Position numbers and translations under genes: made by a program
Shown here: piece by piece, positions 52,312 to 60,030 of the stretch
Position numbering within the stretch: position 1 is the first letter of the stretch
Layout: every line of letters begins with the position of its first letter
The notes under the pieces: generated by a model
Databases searched by the model: none
What the model saw: only the letters and a program-made list of their open reading frames with translations
What the model was told of the DNA's origin: nothing
Source of the DNA: Mycolicibacterium litorale
GTDB taxonomy: Bacteria > Actinomycetota > Actinomycetes > Mycobacteriales > Mycobacteriaceae
Direction: 5' to 3'
Assembly (NCBI RefSeq): GCF_014218295.1
Contig: NZ_AP023287.1
Span: 2,852,001-2,916,000 of the forward strand
Length of the DNA stretch: 64,000 nucleotides

Positions 52312-52438
52312 TCAGTGGGCCGGAGTGACCCCGAGCTCGGTGAGCAGCGCGCGGACGCGCCGAGGGCCATCTGCGAGCGGCCGGCGTTGTGGGTGCTCAG
52401 GAACAGCAGGGTGGGACGGTGTGTGAGGGGTCGGTCAT
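52312..52438 (-). pseudogene. arsC: arsC remnant (arsenate reductase) with internal deletion
   Basis: The 127-base stretch begins MTDPSH at an ATG overlapping the acr3 stop (ATGA). After a likely 2-base CA slip it reads RPTLLFLSTHNAGRSQMALG, the arsenate reductase N-terminus. About 280 bases later in an intact gene the C-terminus VRALLTELGVTPAH would follow; here it comes directly in another frame and ends at 52312. Thus the middle of the gene is deleted, the catalytic cysteine of the C-x5-R loop is a serine (STHNAGRS) and the frame is broken. Three separate lesions make function impossible. Confidence 0.85.
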
Positions 52439-53505
52439 GCGAGGCTCCGCGAGGTCGGTGTCCGGTCGATCCGTCGCCGCAGTGCCAGCGAGGCGTAGAC
52501 GAGCGCGACCAGCACGGGCACTTCGACGAGCGGGCCGACGACGCCGGCGAGCGCCTGCCCGGAGGTCGCGCCGTAGGTGGCGACGGCGACGGCGATCGCG
52601 AGTTCGAAGTTGTTGCCCGCGGCGGTGAACGCCAGCGTCGTGGTGCGTGCGTAGCCGAGGCGAAGACAGGCTCCCGCGAGGTAGCCGCCACCCCACATGA
52701 CCGCGAAGTAGACGAGTAGCGGCAGGGCAATGCGGGCGACGTCGAGCGGACGACCGGTGATCTGTTCGCCCTGCAGTGCGAACAGGATGACGATGGTGAA
52801 CAACAGTCCGTACAGCGCCCAGGGAGCGACCTTCGGCAGGAACGCCGACTCGTACCAGTCACGTCCCTTCGCCTTCTCGCCGAACCGGCGGCTGAGATAT
52901 CCGGCGAGCAGCGGGATGCCGAGGAAGATCAGCACGGATCGGGCGATCTGCCACGGCGACGTGTCGATGGTCGCCTGCTCGAGTCCGAGCCAACCGGGCA
53001 GGACGGAGAGGTAGAACCAGCCGAGCACGGCGAACATGACGACCTGGAACACCGAGTTCAGCGCGACGAGGACCGCTGCGGCTTCGCGGTCTCCGCAGGC
53101 GAGGTCGTTCCAGATGATGACCATCGCGATACAGCGCGCCAGACCCACGATGATCAGGCCGGTACGATATTCGGGCAGATCAGGCAGCATCAGCCAGGCA
53201 AGGGCGAACATCAACGCCGGGCCGAGCACCCAGTTGAGCGCCAGCGAACCGACCAGCAGCTTACGGTCGCCGGTGACCGATTCCAGCCGGTCGTATCGGA
53301 CCTTGGCCAGCACCGGGTACATCATGATGAGCAGCCCCAGCGCGATGGGGAGCGAGATCCCGTCGACCGCAACCTGGCTCACGACGTCGCCGACACCCGG
53401 CACGAGCCGGCCCAGAAGCAGACCGGCAGCCATCGCCAGACCGATCCACACGGGCAGGAAACGGTCGAGCAACGACAGGCGTTCGACGACCGGCACGCCG
53501 GCCAT
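52435..53505 (-). CDS. acr3: ACR3-type arsenite efflux permease
   Basis: A 356-residue permease with 10 transmembrane helices that expels arsenite by proton exchange. The conserved cysteine is 125 in GLARCIAMVIIWNDL, and NWVLGPALMFALAW, ALNSVFQVVMFAVLGWFYL and AFTAAGNNFELAIAVAVA are the ACR3 motifs. ATG 53505 overlaps the cadI stop by one base (TGATG), so translation is coupled. The gene follows cadI and precedes the broken arsC. Confidence 0.94.
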   Translation of the reverse strand: MAGVPVVERLSLLDRFLPVWIGLAMAAGLLLGRLVPGVGDVVSQVAVDGISLPIALGLLIMMYPVLAKVRYDRLESVTGDRKLLVGSLALNWVLGPALMFALAWLMLPDLPEYRTGLIIVGLARCIAMVIIWNDLACGDREAAAVLVALNSVFQVVMFAVLGWFYLSVLPGWLGLEQATIDTSPWQIARSVLIFLGIPLLAGYLSRRFGEKAKGRDWYESAFLPKVAPWALYGLLFTIVILFALQGEQITGRPLDVARIALPLLVYFAVMWGGGYLAGACLRLGYARTTTLAFTAAGNNFELAIAVAVATYGATSGQALAGVVGPLVEVPVLVALVYASLALRRRIDRTPTSRSLA

Positions 53506-53927
53506 CAGCAGCAGGATGCGTCTACGTGGTCCGGTCCGCCGCCCGAGGTCCCGCCGAAAGTCTGCGAGTCGGCCAGCACGGTGTAGACCTCCCACTTCTC
53601 GCCGCCGGGGCCCGTCACCCAGACCTTGTCCTGGGTGGCGAAGCAACAGGTGGTGCCGATCTCCTCATCGGTGAACAAGCCCTCGCCGGTCAATCGGGCG
53701 ATCTCGGCGTGTACGGCGGCGCTGTCGTCGACCTCGACACCGAGGTGGTTGAGGGTGCCCCCGGCGCCGGGGTTCTCCAGGAGCACCAGCTTCAACGGCG
53801 GTTCGGCGACGACGAAGTTGGCGTAGCCCGGCTTGACCTTGGCGGGCTGGGTGTTGAAGAGCCTCGAATAGAACGCGACGGCCTCGTCGACGTCGTCGAC
53901 GTTGAGCGCCAGTTGGACTCGGGACAT
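53505..53927 (-). CDS. cadI: ArsI/CadI family VOC protein (organoarsenical lyase-like)
   Basis: A 140-residue vicinal oxygen chelate protein. It closely follows M. tuberculosis CadI (Rv2641): RVQLALNVDDVDEAVAFYSRLF, KPGYANFVVAEPPLKLVLLENP and TTCCFATQDKVWVTGPGGEKWEVYT. The cysteine pair CC at 94-95, histidine 61 and a C-terminal CC match ArsI, which cleaves C-As bonds of trivalent organoarsenicals. A TTGGAGGAT ribosome site precedes the ATG. It is divergent from arsR. Confidence 0.92.
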   Translation of the reverse strand: MSRVQLALNVDDVDEAVAFYSRLFNTQPAKVKPGYANFVVAEPPLKLVLLENPGAGGTLNHLGVEVDDSAAVHAEIARLTGEGLFTDEEIGTTCCFATQDKVWVTGPGGEKWEVYTVLADSQTFGGTSGGGPDHVDASCC

Positions 53928-53946
53928 GACGATCCTCCAACGGTGA

Positions 53947-54000
53947 GACATATATCGAATTGGCATTGCCGATGATGCTCACCTCTTTGACATAAGTCAA
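53947..54000. promoter_or_regulatory. ArsR operator region between cadI and arsR
   Basis: TTGACATAAGTCAA (53987-54000) is an inverted repeat (TTGAC and GTCAA with four bases between). Related GACATATATC (53947-53956) and GACATAAGTC (53989-53998) occur 42 bases apart. The second overlaps the likely -10 box TATGGT (54001-54006) of arsR. The first lies 20 bases before cadI on the other strand, so each promoter could have its own half or full site. Confidence 0.5.
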
Positions 54001-54021
54001 TATGGTCGGCAAGATCGGGGC

Positions 54022-54381
54022 ATGCCCAAGACGCTGCCCGCGATCGACACGTCCGGGCCGATCTGCTGCCCGCCCGTGGCCGCCGGCCCGATGAGCGACG
54101 CCGATGCGCTCGAAGTGGCGCTGCGTCTGAAGGCCCTCGCCGACCCGGCCCGGGTGAAGATCATGTCGCTGCTGTTCGGCGCGGATCCCGGCGGCGTCAA
54201 CAGCGGGGAACTCGCGCAGGTGCTCGGCCTGACGGAATCGACCGTCAGCCACCACATGGCCCAGTTGCGCAAGGCCGGGATGGTCGAATCGGACCGGCGC
54301 GGCATGAACGTGTACCACCGCCCGCACCGCGATGCGGTCGGAGCGCTGTGCGCGGTGCTCGACCCCAACTGCTGCCGGTGA
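54022..54381 (+). CDS. arsR: ArsR family metalloregulator
   Basis: A 119-residue winged helix repressor. The N-terminal CC pair (15-16, GPICCPP) and C-terminal PNCC match the M. tuberculosis Rv2642 type, where cysteines bind As(III) and release DNA. The DNA helix is LGLTESTVSHHMAQLRKAGMV (about 73-93 including RRGMNVYHR wing). It is divergent from cadI-acr3 and is expected to repress both directions. The ATG follows a GGGG site. Confidence 0.93.
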   Translation: MPKTLPAIDTSGPICCPPVAAGPMSDADALEVALRLKALADPARVKIMSLLFGADPGGVNSGELAQVLGLTESTVSHHMAQLRKAGMVESDRRGMNVYHRPHRDAVGALCAVLDPNCCR

Positions 54382-54434
54382 CACCGAACGCGGCGAATTA
54401 GCGGAGAATGCCGGTGATCAGCCGGTCACGACTC

Positions 54435-54440
54435 TAAAGT
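54435..54440 (+). promoter_or_regulatory. Probable leaderless -10 box of the secreted peptidase-like gene
   Basis: TAAAGT is followed by six bases and the ATG at 54447. No ribosome site precedes the start. Confidence 0.45.
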
Positions 54441-54446
54441 CTGCTC

Positions 54447-55118
54447 ATGGGCGCGACGATGTGGGCGAACGGGATGGGCCGCTGGGCGGCGCTCGCCGGA
54501 TCGCTCGTGGTGTCCGCGGGCATGATCTACGCCGCTGACAGCGAAGCGCCGGGCCCCGCCGAGCCCCCCTTGGCTGCGGCACCGGCTGCGACGGCCCCCG
54601 CGCAGGCGGCCGCGCCGTCGACCGCCCACCCCGCCGAGGCCGAACTCCTCGCGGCGAGCGCGCCCGTCGCCGCCCAGGATTTCAAGCTCGAGTTGCCGGC
54701 GGGTATCACGCCGGAAGACGGCCTGCAGGTCAAGACCATCTGGGTCGCGCGCGCGATCAACGTGATGTTCCCGGAGATCAAGACCATCGGCGGCTACCGG
54801 CAGGACCCGCTGAAGTGGCACCCCAACGGCCTCGCGATCGACGTGATGATCCCCAACCACGGCACCGACGAGGGCATCGAGCTCGGCAACCAGGTGGCGG
54901 GGCTGGCGTTGGCCAATGCGCGGCGCTGGGGCGTGCTGCATGTCATCTGGCGGCAGGGCTTCTACCCCGGCATCGGGGCGCCGAGTTGGACCGCCGACTA
55001 CGGCAACGAGACGGCCAACCACTACGACCACGTCCACATCGCCACCAACGGTGGCGGTTATCCCACCGGCCGCGAGACCTACTACCTCGGCTCGATGAGC
55101 CCGGCGCCCAAGGCGTGA
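54447..55118 (+). CDS. Exported peptidase M15-like / ARB-07466-type domain protein
   Basis: A 223-residue protein with a signal segment (about 12-30, WAALAGSLVVSAGMIYAAD), an Ala/Pro-rich linker (about 32-75) and a C-terminal domain (about 85-220). That domain contains IGGYRQDPLKWHPNGLAIDV and NHYDHVHIATNGG, where the H-x6-D and H-x-H residues fit zinc binding in the D-Ala-D-Ala carboxypeptidase-like group. Members act on peptidoglycan or are inactive relatives. It should be periplasmic or secreted. Convergent with the SDR gene. Confidence 0.8.
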   Translation: MGATMWANGMGRWAALAGSLVVSAGMIYAADSEAPGPAEPPLAAAPAATAPAQAAAPSTAHPAEAELLAASAPVAAQDFKLELPAGITPEDGLQVKTIWVARAINVMFPEIKTIGGYRQDPLKWHPNGLAIDVMIPNHGTDEGIELGNQVAGLALANARRWGVLHVIWRQGFYPGIGAPSWTADYGNETANHYDHVHIATNGGGYPTGRETYYLGSMSPAPKA

Positions 55119-55131
55119 CCCGCCGGGTCCG

Positions 55132-55905
55132 TCAGTGTGCGGTCCAGCCGCCGTCGACCAGCAGCGAACTGCCGGTGGTCAGCGATGACGCCGGGCCGGC
55201 GAGGTAGGCGACCGCCGCGGCGACTTCGTCGACCGACCCCAGCCTGCCCATCGGGATCTCACCGAGCACCCACTGCCGGAACTCCGGCTTCGCCAGGCTC
55301 TGCGCCGTCAGCTCCGTCTCGACGAAGGTCGGGGCGACGGTGTTCACCCGGATCCCCTCTGCGGCCAACTCCAGCGCCAGCGCCTTCGTCATCCCCTCCA
55401 GCGCCCACTTCGAGGTGCAGTACAGCGTCCGTTGCGGCCCGCCCACGTGGCCCATCTGGGAGCTGATCGAGACGATGGACCCGCCCTGCCCCTGGGCGCG
55501 CATCCGGGCGACCGCCTGTTGGATCACGAACAGCACCGCTTCGACGTTGACGCGCATGACGGCCGCATAGGTTTGCGGGGTGATGTCGTCGAGGAGTTGT
55601 GCGATGTTGCGGCCGGCGCTGTTCACCAGGACGTCGACACGCTGACCGTCCATCAGGGCGGCCACGAAGGCGGCGTCGGTCACGTCACCGACATGGATCG
55701 TGGCCGCTCCGTCGTACTCGCGCACCAGCCGGGCGGTTTCCCGCAGCGACTCGGCGGTCCGGCCGACGAGATGAGCGGTGGCGCCCAGTCGGGCGAGGGC
55801 GACGGCCGACGCGCGACCGATTCCGGAACCGGCACCCGTGACCCAGGCGTGTTTCCCGGCCAGAGAGGCTCCCCCGACCAGGGCGTCGACCGCTCCCGGA
55901 CTCAT
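55132..55905 (-). CDS. Short-chain dehydrogenase/reductase of the catabolic island
   Basis: A 257-residue SDR with TGAGSGIG (about 24-31), NSAGRN (the NAG motif region, about 96-101), the catalytic SISSQMGHVGGPQRTLYCTSK (serine about 149, tyrosine about 161, lysine about 165 by count) and the C-terminal VDGGWTAH tail of ketoreductase-type SDRs. Its ATG overlaps the cyclase stop by 4 bases (ATGA), so the cyclase and SDR are one operon. It probably oxidises an alcohol or reduces a ketone of the degraded compound. Confidence 0.88.
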   Translation of the reverse strand: MSPGAVDALVGGASLAGKHAWVTGAGSGIGRASAVALARLGATAHLVGRTAESLRETARLVREYDGAATIHVGDVTDAAFVAALMDGQRVDVLVNSAGRNIAQLLDDITPQTYAAVMRVNVEAVLFVIQQAVARMRAQGQGGSIVSISSQMGHVGGPQRTLYCTSKWALEGMTKALALELAAEGIRVNTVAPTFVETELTAQSLAKPEFRQWVLGEIPMGRLGSVDEVAAAVAYLAGPASSLTTGSSLLVDGGWTAH

Positions 55906-56870
55906 TTGACGGCTTGGGGATTCACCGGCGAACCGACCGCTCCGGGGATCACCAGCGGGGGCCCGACGAGGAGGAACTCGTACTGGCCGTCGGCGGCGCA
56001 GTCGTCGGCCAGAGCGTCGAGATACCAGATCTCGCCGACCAGCAGGCCCATGGACACGATCATCACCAGATGCAGCGGCTGGAACGTCCCTTCGAGTTCG
56101 TTCGGCCGGACCTCGGCTCCCCAGGTGTCGGTGGCGATCCCGGCGACCTCCTTGTCGTACAGCCAGCGCGCGACCGAAAGCGACAAGCCGGGCGCATCGC
56201 CGGCGGAATAGCCACCCCAACCGGGCAGCCCGCGGCGTGCGGCCATGTCACCGGTCCGGATCAACACGATGTCACCGCGGCCCACGGTGACCCCGTGGAA
56301 CGCGCACGCCTCGTCGAGGTCCTCCGGGTAGATCGCCTCCCCCGGCTCCAGGTGCGTCTTGCCCTTGACGCGCGGCATGTCGAGCAGGACACCGCGCGAG
56401 ACGATCGTCGGCATGTGCTCCACCCCGCCGCGCGCCGCTCCCGAGGACGTCACCTCACCCGCGCTGAATCCGTTGAACATCTTGCCGTCTCGGAAGATGT
56501 GCCCGAGCGCGTCCCACTGTGTCCCGCCCTGCAGGAACAGGAACAGGCTGTCGTCGGCGAACCCCCAACCCAGGGGATCGGCGCTGTAGGTCTGCGTGCC
56601 GGCCAGGTGGTCCGTGCCGGTGGCCGCCATCTGGTGGACGGGGTTGACCCGACCGAAAGCACCGGTCTGCGGGCCGTTTCCGTCGAGCGGGAGTTGCAGC
56701 GAGATGGCCTTACCGGTCCGAACCGTGGACGCCGCGGCGCTGATCACTTCGGGAGTGATGAAATTCAGTGTGCCCCTTTGATCTTCGCTCCCCCAGCGAC
56801 CCCAGTTGTTGCAGGATTCGTACAGCTCGTGGAAGAGCTCGAAGGTGATGGACTTCTGGTCTGTGGTCAT
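55902..56870 (-). CDS. Cyclase family protein (kynurenine formamidase / isatin hydrolase-like)
   Basis: A 322-residue metal-dependent hydrolase of the cyclase family (PF04199). The usual HxGTHxDxxxH motif is seen here as GGTQWDALGH (about 118-127), with the second histidine replaced by glutamine, a point that could affect metal binding. FHELYESCNNWGRWG and the C-terminal MGLLVGEIWYLDALA are typical of the larger bacterial group. The enzyme would hydrolyse an amide, lactam or ester. A GGAG ribosome site precedes the ATG. It is coupled to the SDR gene. Confidence 0.86.
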   Translation of the reverse strand: MTTDQKSITFELFHELYESCNNWGRWGSEDQRGTLNFITPEVISAAASTVRTGKAISLQLPLDGNGPQTGAFGRVNPVHQMAATGTDHLAGTQTYSADPLGWGFADDSLFLFLQGGTQWDALGHIFRDGKMFNGFSAGEVTSSGAARGGVEHMPTIVSRGVLLDMPRVKGKTHLEPGEAIYPEDLDEACAFHGVTVGRGDIVLIRTGDMAARRGLPGWGGYSAGDAPGLSLSVARWLYDKEVAGIATDTWGAEVRPNELEGTFQPLHLVMIVSMGLLVGEIWYLDALADDCAADGQYEFLLVGPPLVIPGAVGSPVNPQAVK

Positions 56871-56947
56871 GTGTCGGCTCCGAGTGATCGTGCGGGCGCG
56901 GATGTGGCGCGGTGCAGCGAAAATCTACGGCGGAGCCGGGGCGATCC

Positions 56948-56968
56948 GTTCCTCTGATACGAGAGAAC
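56948..56968. promoter_or_regulatory. PucR-site candidate before the cyclase operon
   Basis: GTTCCTCT, GATAC, GAGAGAAC forms an imperfect inverted repeat about 80 bases before the cyclase ATG. A near copy lies at 58671-58689. The sharing of GTTCCTCT and GAGAAC arms by the two promoters flanking pucR suggests a common regulator. Confidence 0.55.
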
Positions 56969-57005
56969 TACGCCGGATCCCCCCGCGGATCGGAGGAAGC
57001 GCCCG

Positions 57006-58607
57006 CTATCGGAGGAGTAGTTCGCACAGCAATCGCTCGGCCGGGTCGTCGAGGTTCAGCCCCGAGATGGCCTGAATGCGCTTCAACCGGTACCGCAGAG
57101 TGGTGACGTGGACGTTGAGTTGCCGCGCCGCGGCCACCACGTTGCCGAACGCGGTCAGGTATGCCGTGAGCGTCACGATGTACTCCGACCCGGTGGCGCC
57201 GTCTTCGGCCCTCAGGCGTTCGAGCTTGGGATGGTCGATCGCGTTCGCGGTCATGAACTGACGGACCTGCGACAGGGCGATTCTCGCGAGCGCGTCGTCG
57301 TAGGTGGCCACGGCCAACCGATCCGTTGCCGGGCTCGTGGCGAGAACCTCGTCGACCTGGCGCCGCGCGGACGGGATGTCTCGCAGTGCGGCGACATTGC
57401 GACTCAGCGAGACCAGAACGCCGCGCCCGAGCAGCGCACGCCTGACGTGTTCCCCCACCGCGGCGGCGATGTCGCCGAGTCTCGCGTCCGAGGTTTCGGC
57501 GTCGTGGGCCAGCACGCAGTAGACGGTGTGCCCGATCGTCGTGGTCGCGGCACGCCAACGGTAGGACTGGCAGTACATACCGACGGATTCGACGGTCCGG
57601 CTCCGGTCGAGGCTCGTCAGCAGGGCATCCGGGGAGGCGCGCAGACCGAGCACGGTGTAGCGGGTGGCAGGTGACAGACCGTATTCCTCGGCCGTGGACT
57701 GCGCGATCGTGCCCTGATCCAACAGGACACGCAGCTGCCGGTTCTGCGTCGCCCGCCGCTGGAAACCGGACTCCTGGTGCCGCAGCAGGAACGGCGCTGC
57801 CGTACGTGCGGCGGCGATCATCCGGTCATGGATGTCGGCGGGCAGCGGTGTCTCGCCCTCGGCGACCCAGAGGACGCCGAGCAGGAAGCGTTCGGCGCGG
57901 ATCGCGCACAGCAACCGTCGCCGGGCCTCGAAGGGCCCGTCGTCCACGGTCACCACCTCGTCGGTGCCCAGCAGTGTGTCGATGACGCCGAGGGACTCCA
58001 GGTGCCGCAGCCAATCGTCGGGTATCCGACGGCCGAGGATGGCGATGTCGCGACCCCTGTCGACGTGGCCGGTGGAACTCGAGTACGACAGCAGCCGGAA
58101 CTTCGCGTCTTCGACGATCACATGGCCACCGAGCATCTCGGCGAGCGATTCCGCCAGGCCGGCCAGATCATCCAGCGCCACACCGGATTCCCTGATCTCC
58201 CAGGTGTCTGCCTGGCGGATCAGATCCCGGATCAGATCGCCCAGCGTCAGCCACGGCACCTCGGCTCTGCGCTCGAGCAGACCGACGCCCGCCTGTACGG
58301 CCGCGGACCGGACCCGCCCCCGGGCATCGTCGGGGATCGGGCCGAGGACCACTGCGCAGGCGCCCCGGCCGGCCGCCCGGGTGATCAGGTCAGCCCACTC
58401 CGCCGGTGCCGCACCGATCAGCAGCAGCACGTCCGGGCACTCGTCTGACGAGCCGTCGAACACACCCACCGACCGGATCCGCGTGCTCTGGTCGACGGGT
58501 GGCACCACCATCGTCACGAGATCCTCGCCGAGTAGCCGACCGATGTCCGGCGCCGGGATTCCGCCGAGGGATTCACCGGCGACCGGCGGGTTGAGCGTCG
58601 CGTTCAC
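57006..58607 (-). CDS. PucR family transcriptional regulator
   Basis: A 533-residue regulator of the PucR/CdaR class. It has an N-terminal purine-catabolism-type domain (about 15-140), a middle GGDEF-like/GAF-like portion (about 160-420) and the C-terminal PucR helix-turn-helix (about 465-533) with YLTAFGNVVAAARQLNVHVTTLRYRLKRI. It usually activates catabolic operons in response to a metabolite. It lies between the cyclase-SDR operon and the divergent amidohydrolase gene, with related dyads at both promoters. The GTG at 58607 was taken as the start. Confidence 0.87.
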   Translation of the reverse strand: MNATLNPPVAGESLGGIPAPDIGRLLGEDLVTMVVPPVDQSTRIRSVGVFDGSSDECPDVLLLIGAAPAEWADLITRAAGRGACAVVLGPIPDDARGRVRSAAVQAGVGLLERRAEVPWLTLGDLIRDLIRQADTWEIRESGVALDDLAGLAESLAEMLGGHVIVEDAKFRLLSYSSSTGHVDRGRDIAILGRRIPDDWLRHLESLGVIDTLLGTDEVVTVDDGPFEARRRLLCAIRAERFLLGVLWVAEGETPLPADIHDRMIAAARTAAPFLLRHQESGFQRRATQNRQLRVLLDQGTIAQSTAEEYGLSPATRYTVLGLRASPDALLTSLDRSRTVESVGMYCQSYRWRAATTTIGHTVYCVLAHDAETSDARLGDIAAAVGEHVRRALLGRGVLVSLSRNVAALRDIPSARRQVDEVLATSPATDRLAVATYDDALARIALSQVRQFMTANAIDHPKLERLRAEDGATGSEYIVTLTAYLTAFGNVVAAARQLNVHVTTLRYRLKRIQAISGLNLDDPAERLLCELLLR

Positions 58608-58670
58608 CCCGACAGTGTGCCGGACCCGCCGCGGCCGCCGTTAACCGTTCGGTGCGCGCCGACCGCTGAT

Positions 58671-58689
58671 GTTCCTCTCATCGGAGAAC
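58671..58689. promoter_or_regulatory. PucR-site candidate in the pucR-amidohydrolase gap
   Basis: GTTCCTCTCATCGGAGAAC, an imperfect inverted repeat that shares GTTCCTCT and GAGAAC with the site at 56948-56968. A TACACT box at 58711-58716, just downstream, would be the -10 of the amidohydrolase promoter. Confidence 0.55.
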
Positions 58690-58786
58690 CGCGGACGCAG
58701 GGGCCGCCCCTACACTTCAGCGAGCCGGCACGGAACGCTCGATGCACCTGCCGTGTACGAGACCACGAAAGAGACTGGAAGATCAC

Positions 58787-59773
58787 GTGACCGCTCCGTC
58801 CCCGCTCGCCCCGGGCCACATCGACATCCATGCGCACCTCCTGCCGGAGGACTGCTACGAGATACCGGCCGCCGACGGCACGCGCCGCCTCGCCGAGCGC
58901 ACCGACGACGAGTTGTACCTCGGCGACTTCCCCATCGCGGTCACCCGGGACCAGATCTCCGGGGTGCCGCGCATCCTGGCCGACATGCACGCCGAGGACA
59001 TCGCGGTGCGGGTCGTGTCCGCGCCGCCCTACGCCTTCGCGGTCACCGCCGAGCCCGACGCCGCCGCCGAGTACGCGCGTCGGGTCAACGAAGGCCTGAT
59101 GCGGATGTGCGAGGGTGCTCCGGACCGGCTGATCCCGCTCGGGGTCTTGCCGCTACAGGACCGCGGCGCCACCGCGGCCGAAGTGAAACAGCTTGTGGCC
59201 GACGGCGTTCGGGGTGTGTCGGTGCCGCCGGTCGTCGGCTCGCTGACCCTGGGCGATCCGGAGCTGCACCACGTGCTCGACAGTTGCGCGGCGGCGGGCC
59301 TCGCGGTGCTCGTTCACCCCACCCAACAGCCACGGCCCGGGTTCAACCACCACTACCTGCAGAACCTGATCGGCAATCCCGTCGAGTCGGCGACCGCGAT
59401 CGCCTCCATCCTGCTCGGCGGCACCTTCGAGCGCGCACCGGCACTGCGTATCGCCTTCGTCCACGGCGCCGGAGTGGCGCCCGCGCTGCTGGGGCGGTGG
59501 GACCACGGTTGGCGCATGCGGGGGGATGTCTCCGCCGACAGCGACACACCCCCGAGCGAACTGTTCCGCGCCCACGTGTACGCCGATTCGCTGGCCCATT
59601 CGGTGGAGGCGGGCACTCTGCTCTGCAGCACCGTCCACCCCGATCGCATCACCTTGGGCTCCGACTACCCGTTCGACATGGCCGATCCGCACCCGGTCCG
59701 CTCGGCGGAGGCGTTGGGCCTCGACCGAGAAGTGCTGCGCGGCAACGCGCTGAGATGGCTCGACTGGTCCTGA
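58787..59773 (+). CDS. ACMSD-type amidohydrolase
   Basis: A 328-residue amidohydrolase superfamily member of the aminocarboxymuconate-semialdehyde decarboxylase branch. The metal motif HIDIHAHLLP (histidines about 13-17), the central LVHPTQQPRPGF (about 176-187), FVHGAGVAPALL (about 224-235) and the terminal GSDYPFDMADP (about 291-301) fit the family. It would decarboxylate or hydrate an unsaturated acid or hydrolyse a ring. The GTG 58787 follows TGGAAG at the right distance; an upstream ATG 15 codons earlier is less likely. Divergent from pucR. Confidence 0.87.
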   Translation: MTAPSPLAPGHIDIHAHLLPEDCYEIPAADGTRRLAERTDDELYLGDFPIAVTRDQISGVPRILADMHAEDIAVRVVSAPPYAFAVTAEPDAAAEYARRVNEGLMRMCEGAPDRLIPLGVLPLQDRGATAAEVKQLVADGVRGVSVPPVVGSLTLGDPELHHVLDSCAAAGLAVLVHPTQQPRPGFNHHYLQNLIGNPVESATAIASILLGGTFERAPALRIAFVHGAGVAPALLGRWDHGWRMRGDVSADSDTPPSELFRAHVYADSLAHSVEAGTLLCSTVHPDRITLGSDYPFDMADPHPVRSAEALGLDREVLRGNALRWLDWS

Positions 59774-59973
59774 GGCCATCCGGTCCGCATCGATCGGCGT
59801 GGCGGGCCCGCCGACGACCATGACCCCGCGGCGACAACCGATTTCGGCCTGACTCGCCGACTCCGGACGGTACCGGAGCGGGCCACCGACGCCGGTCGGA
59901 GCCTGAGCCGCAGGGCGCCGACGCGTGTCCGCCCCAGGATGTGACGCCGATCATGGGTGCGGCAGCAAAGTGA

Positions 59974-60003
59974 TTGACAACACACATCCTGATGTATACA
60001 TTT
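59974..60003 (+). promoter_or_regulatory. Promoter and GntR operator before the ABC operon
   Basis: TTGACA (59974-59979) is a perfect -35. A perfect palindrome ATGTATACAT (59992-60001) overlaps the -10 region, where TATACA or TACATT could serve. TGTATACA is the typical core of FadR-family GntR sites. It lies 30 bases before the GntR start, so autoregulation is likely. Confidence 0.7.
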
Positions 60004-60030
60004 CTCGCAGTTGGTAGACAAGGAGGCCAG

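Noticed and set aside
52403..52438. A short intact peptide gene at the arsC start (MTDPSH to TGA)
   Set aside because: The 13-codon frame is the frameshifted start of the arsC remnant, and the arsC-type codons continue in another frame.
53987..54006. TTGACA and TATGGT as a standard -35/-10 pair of arsR
   Set aside because: The spacing is only 8 bases, so they cannot form one promoter; TTGACATAAGTCAA is better read as the operator.
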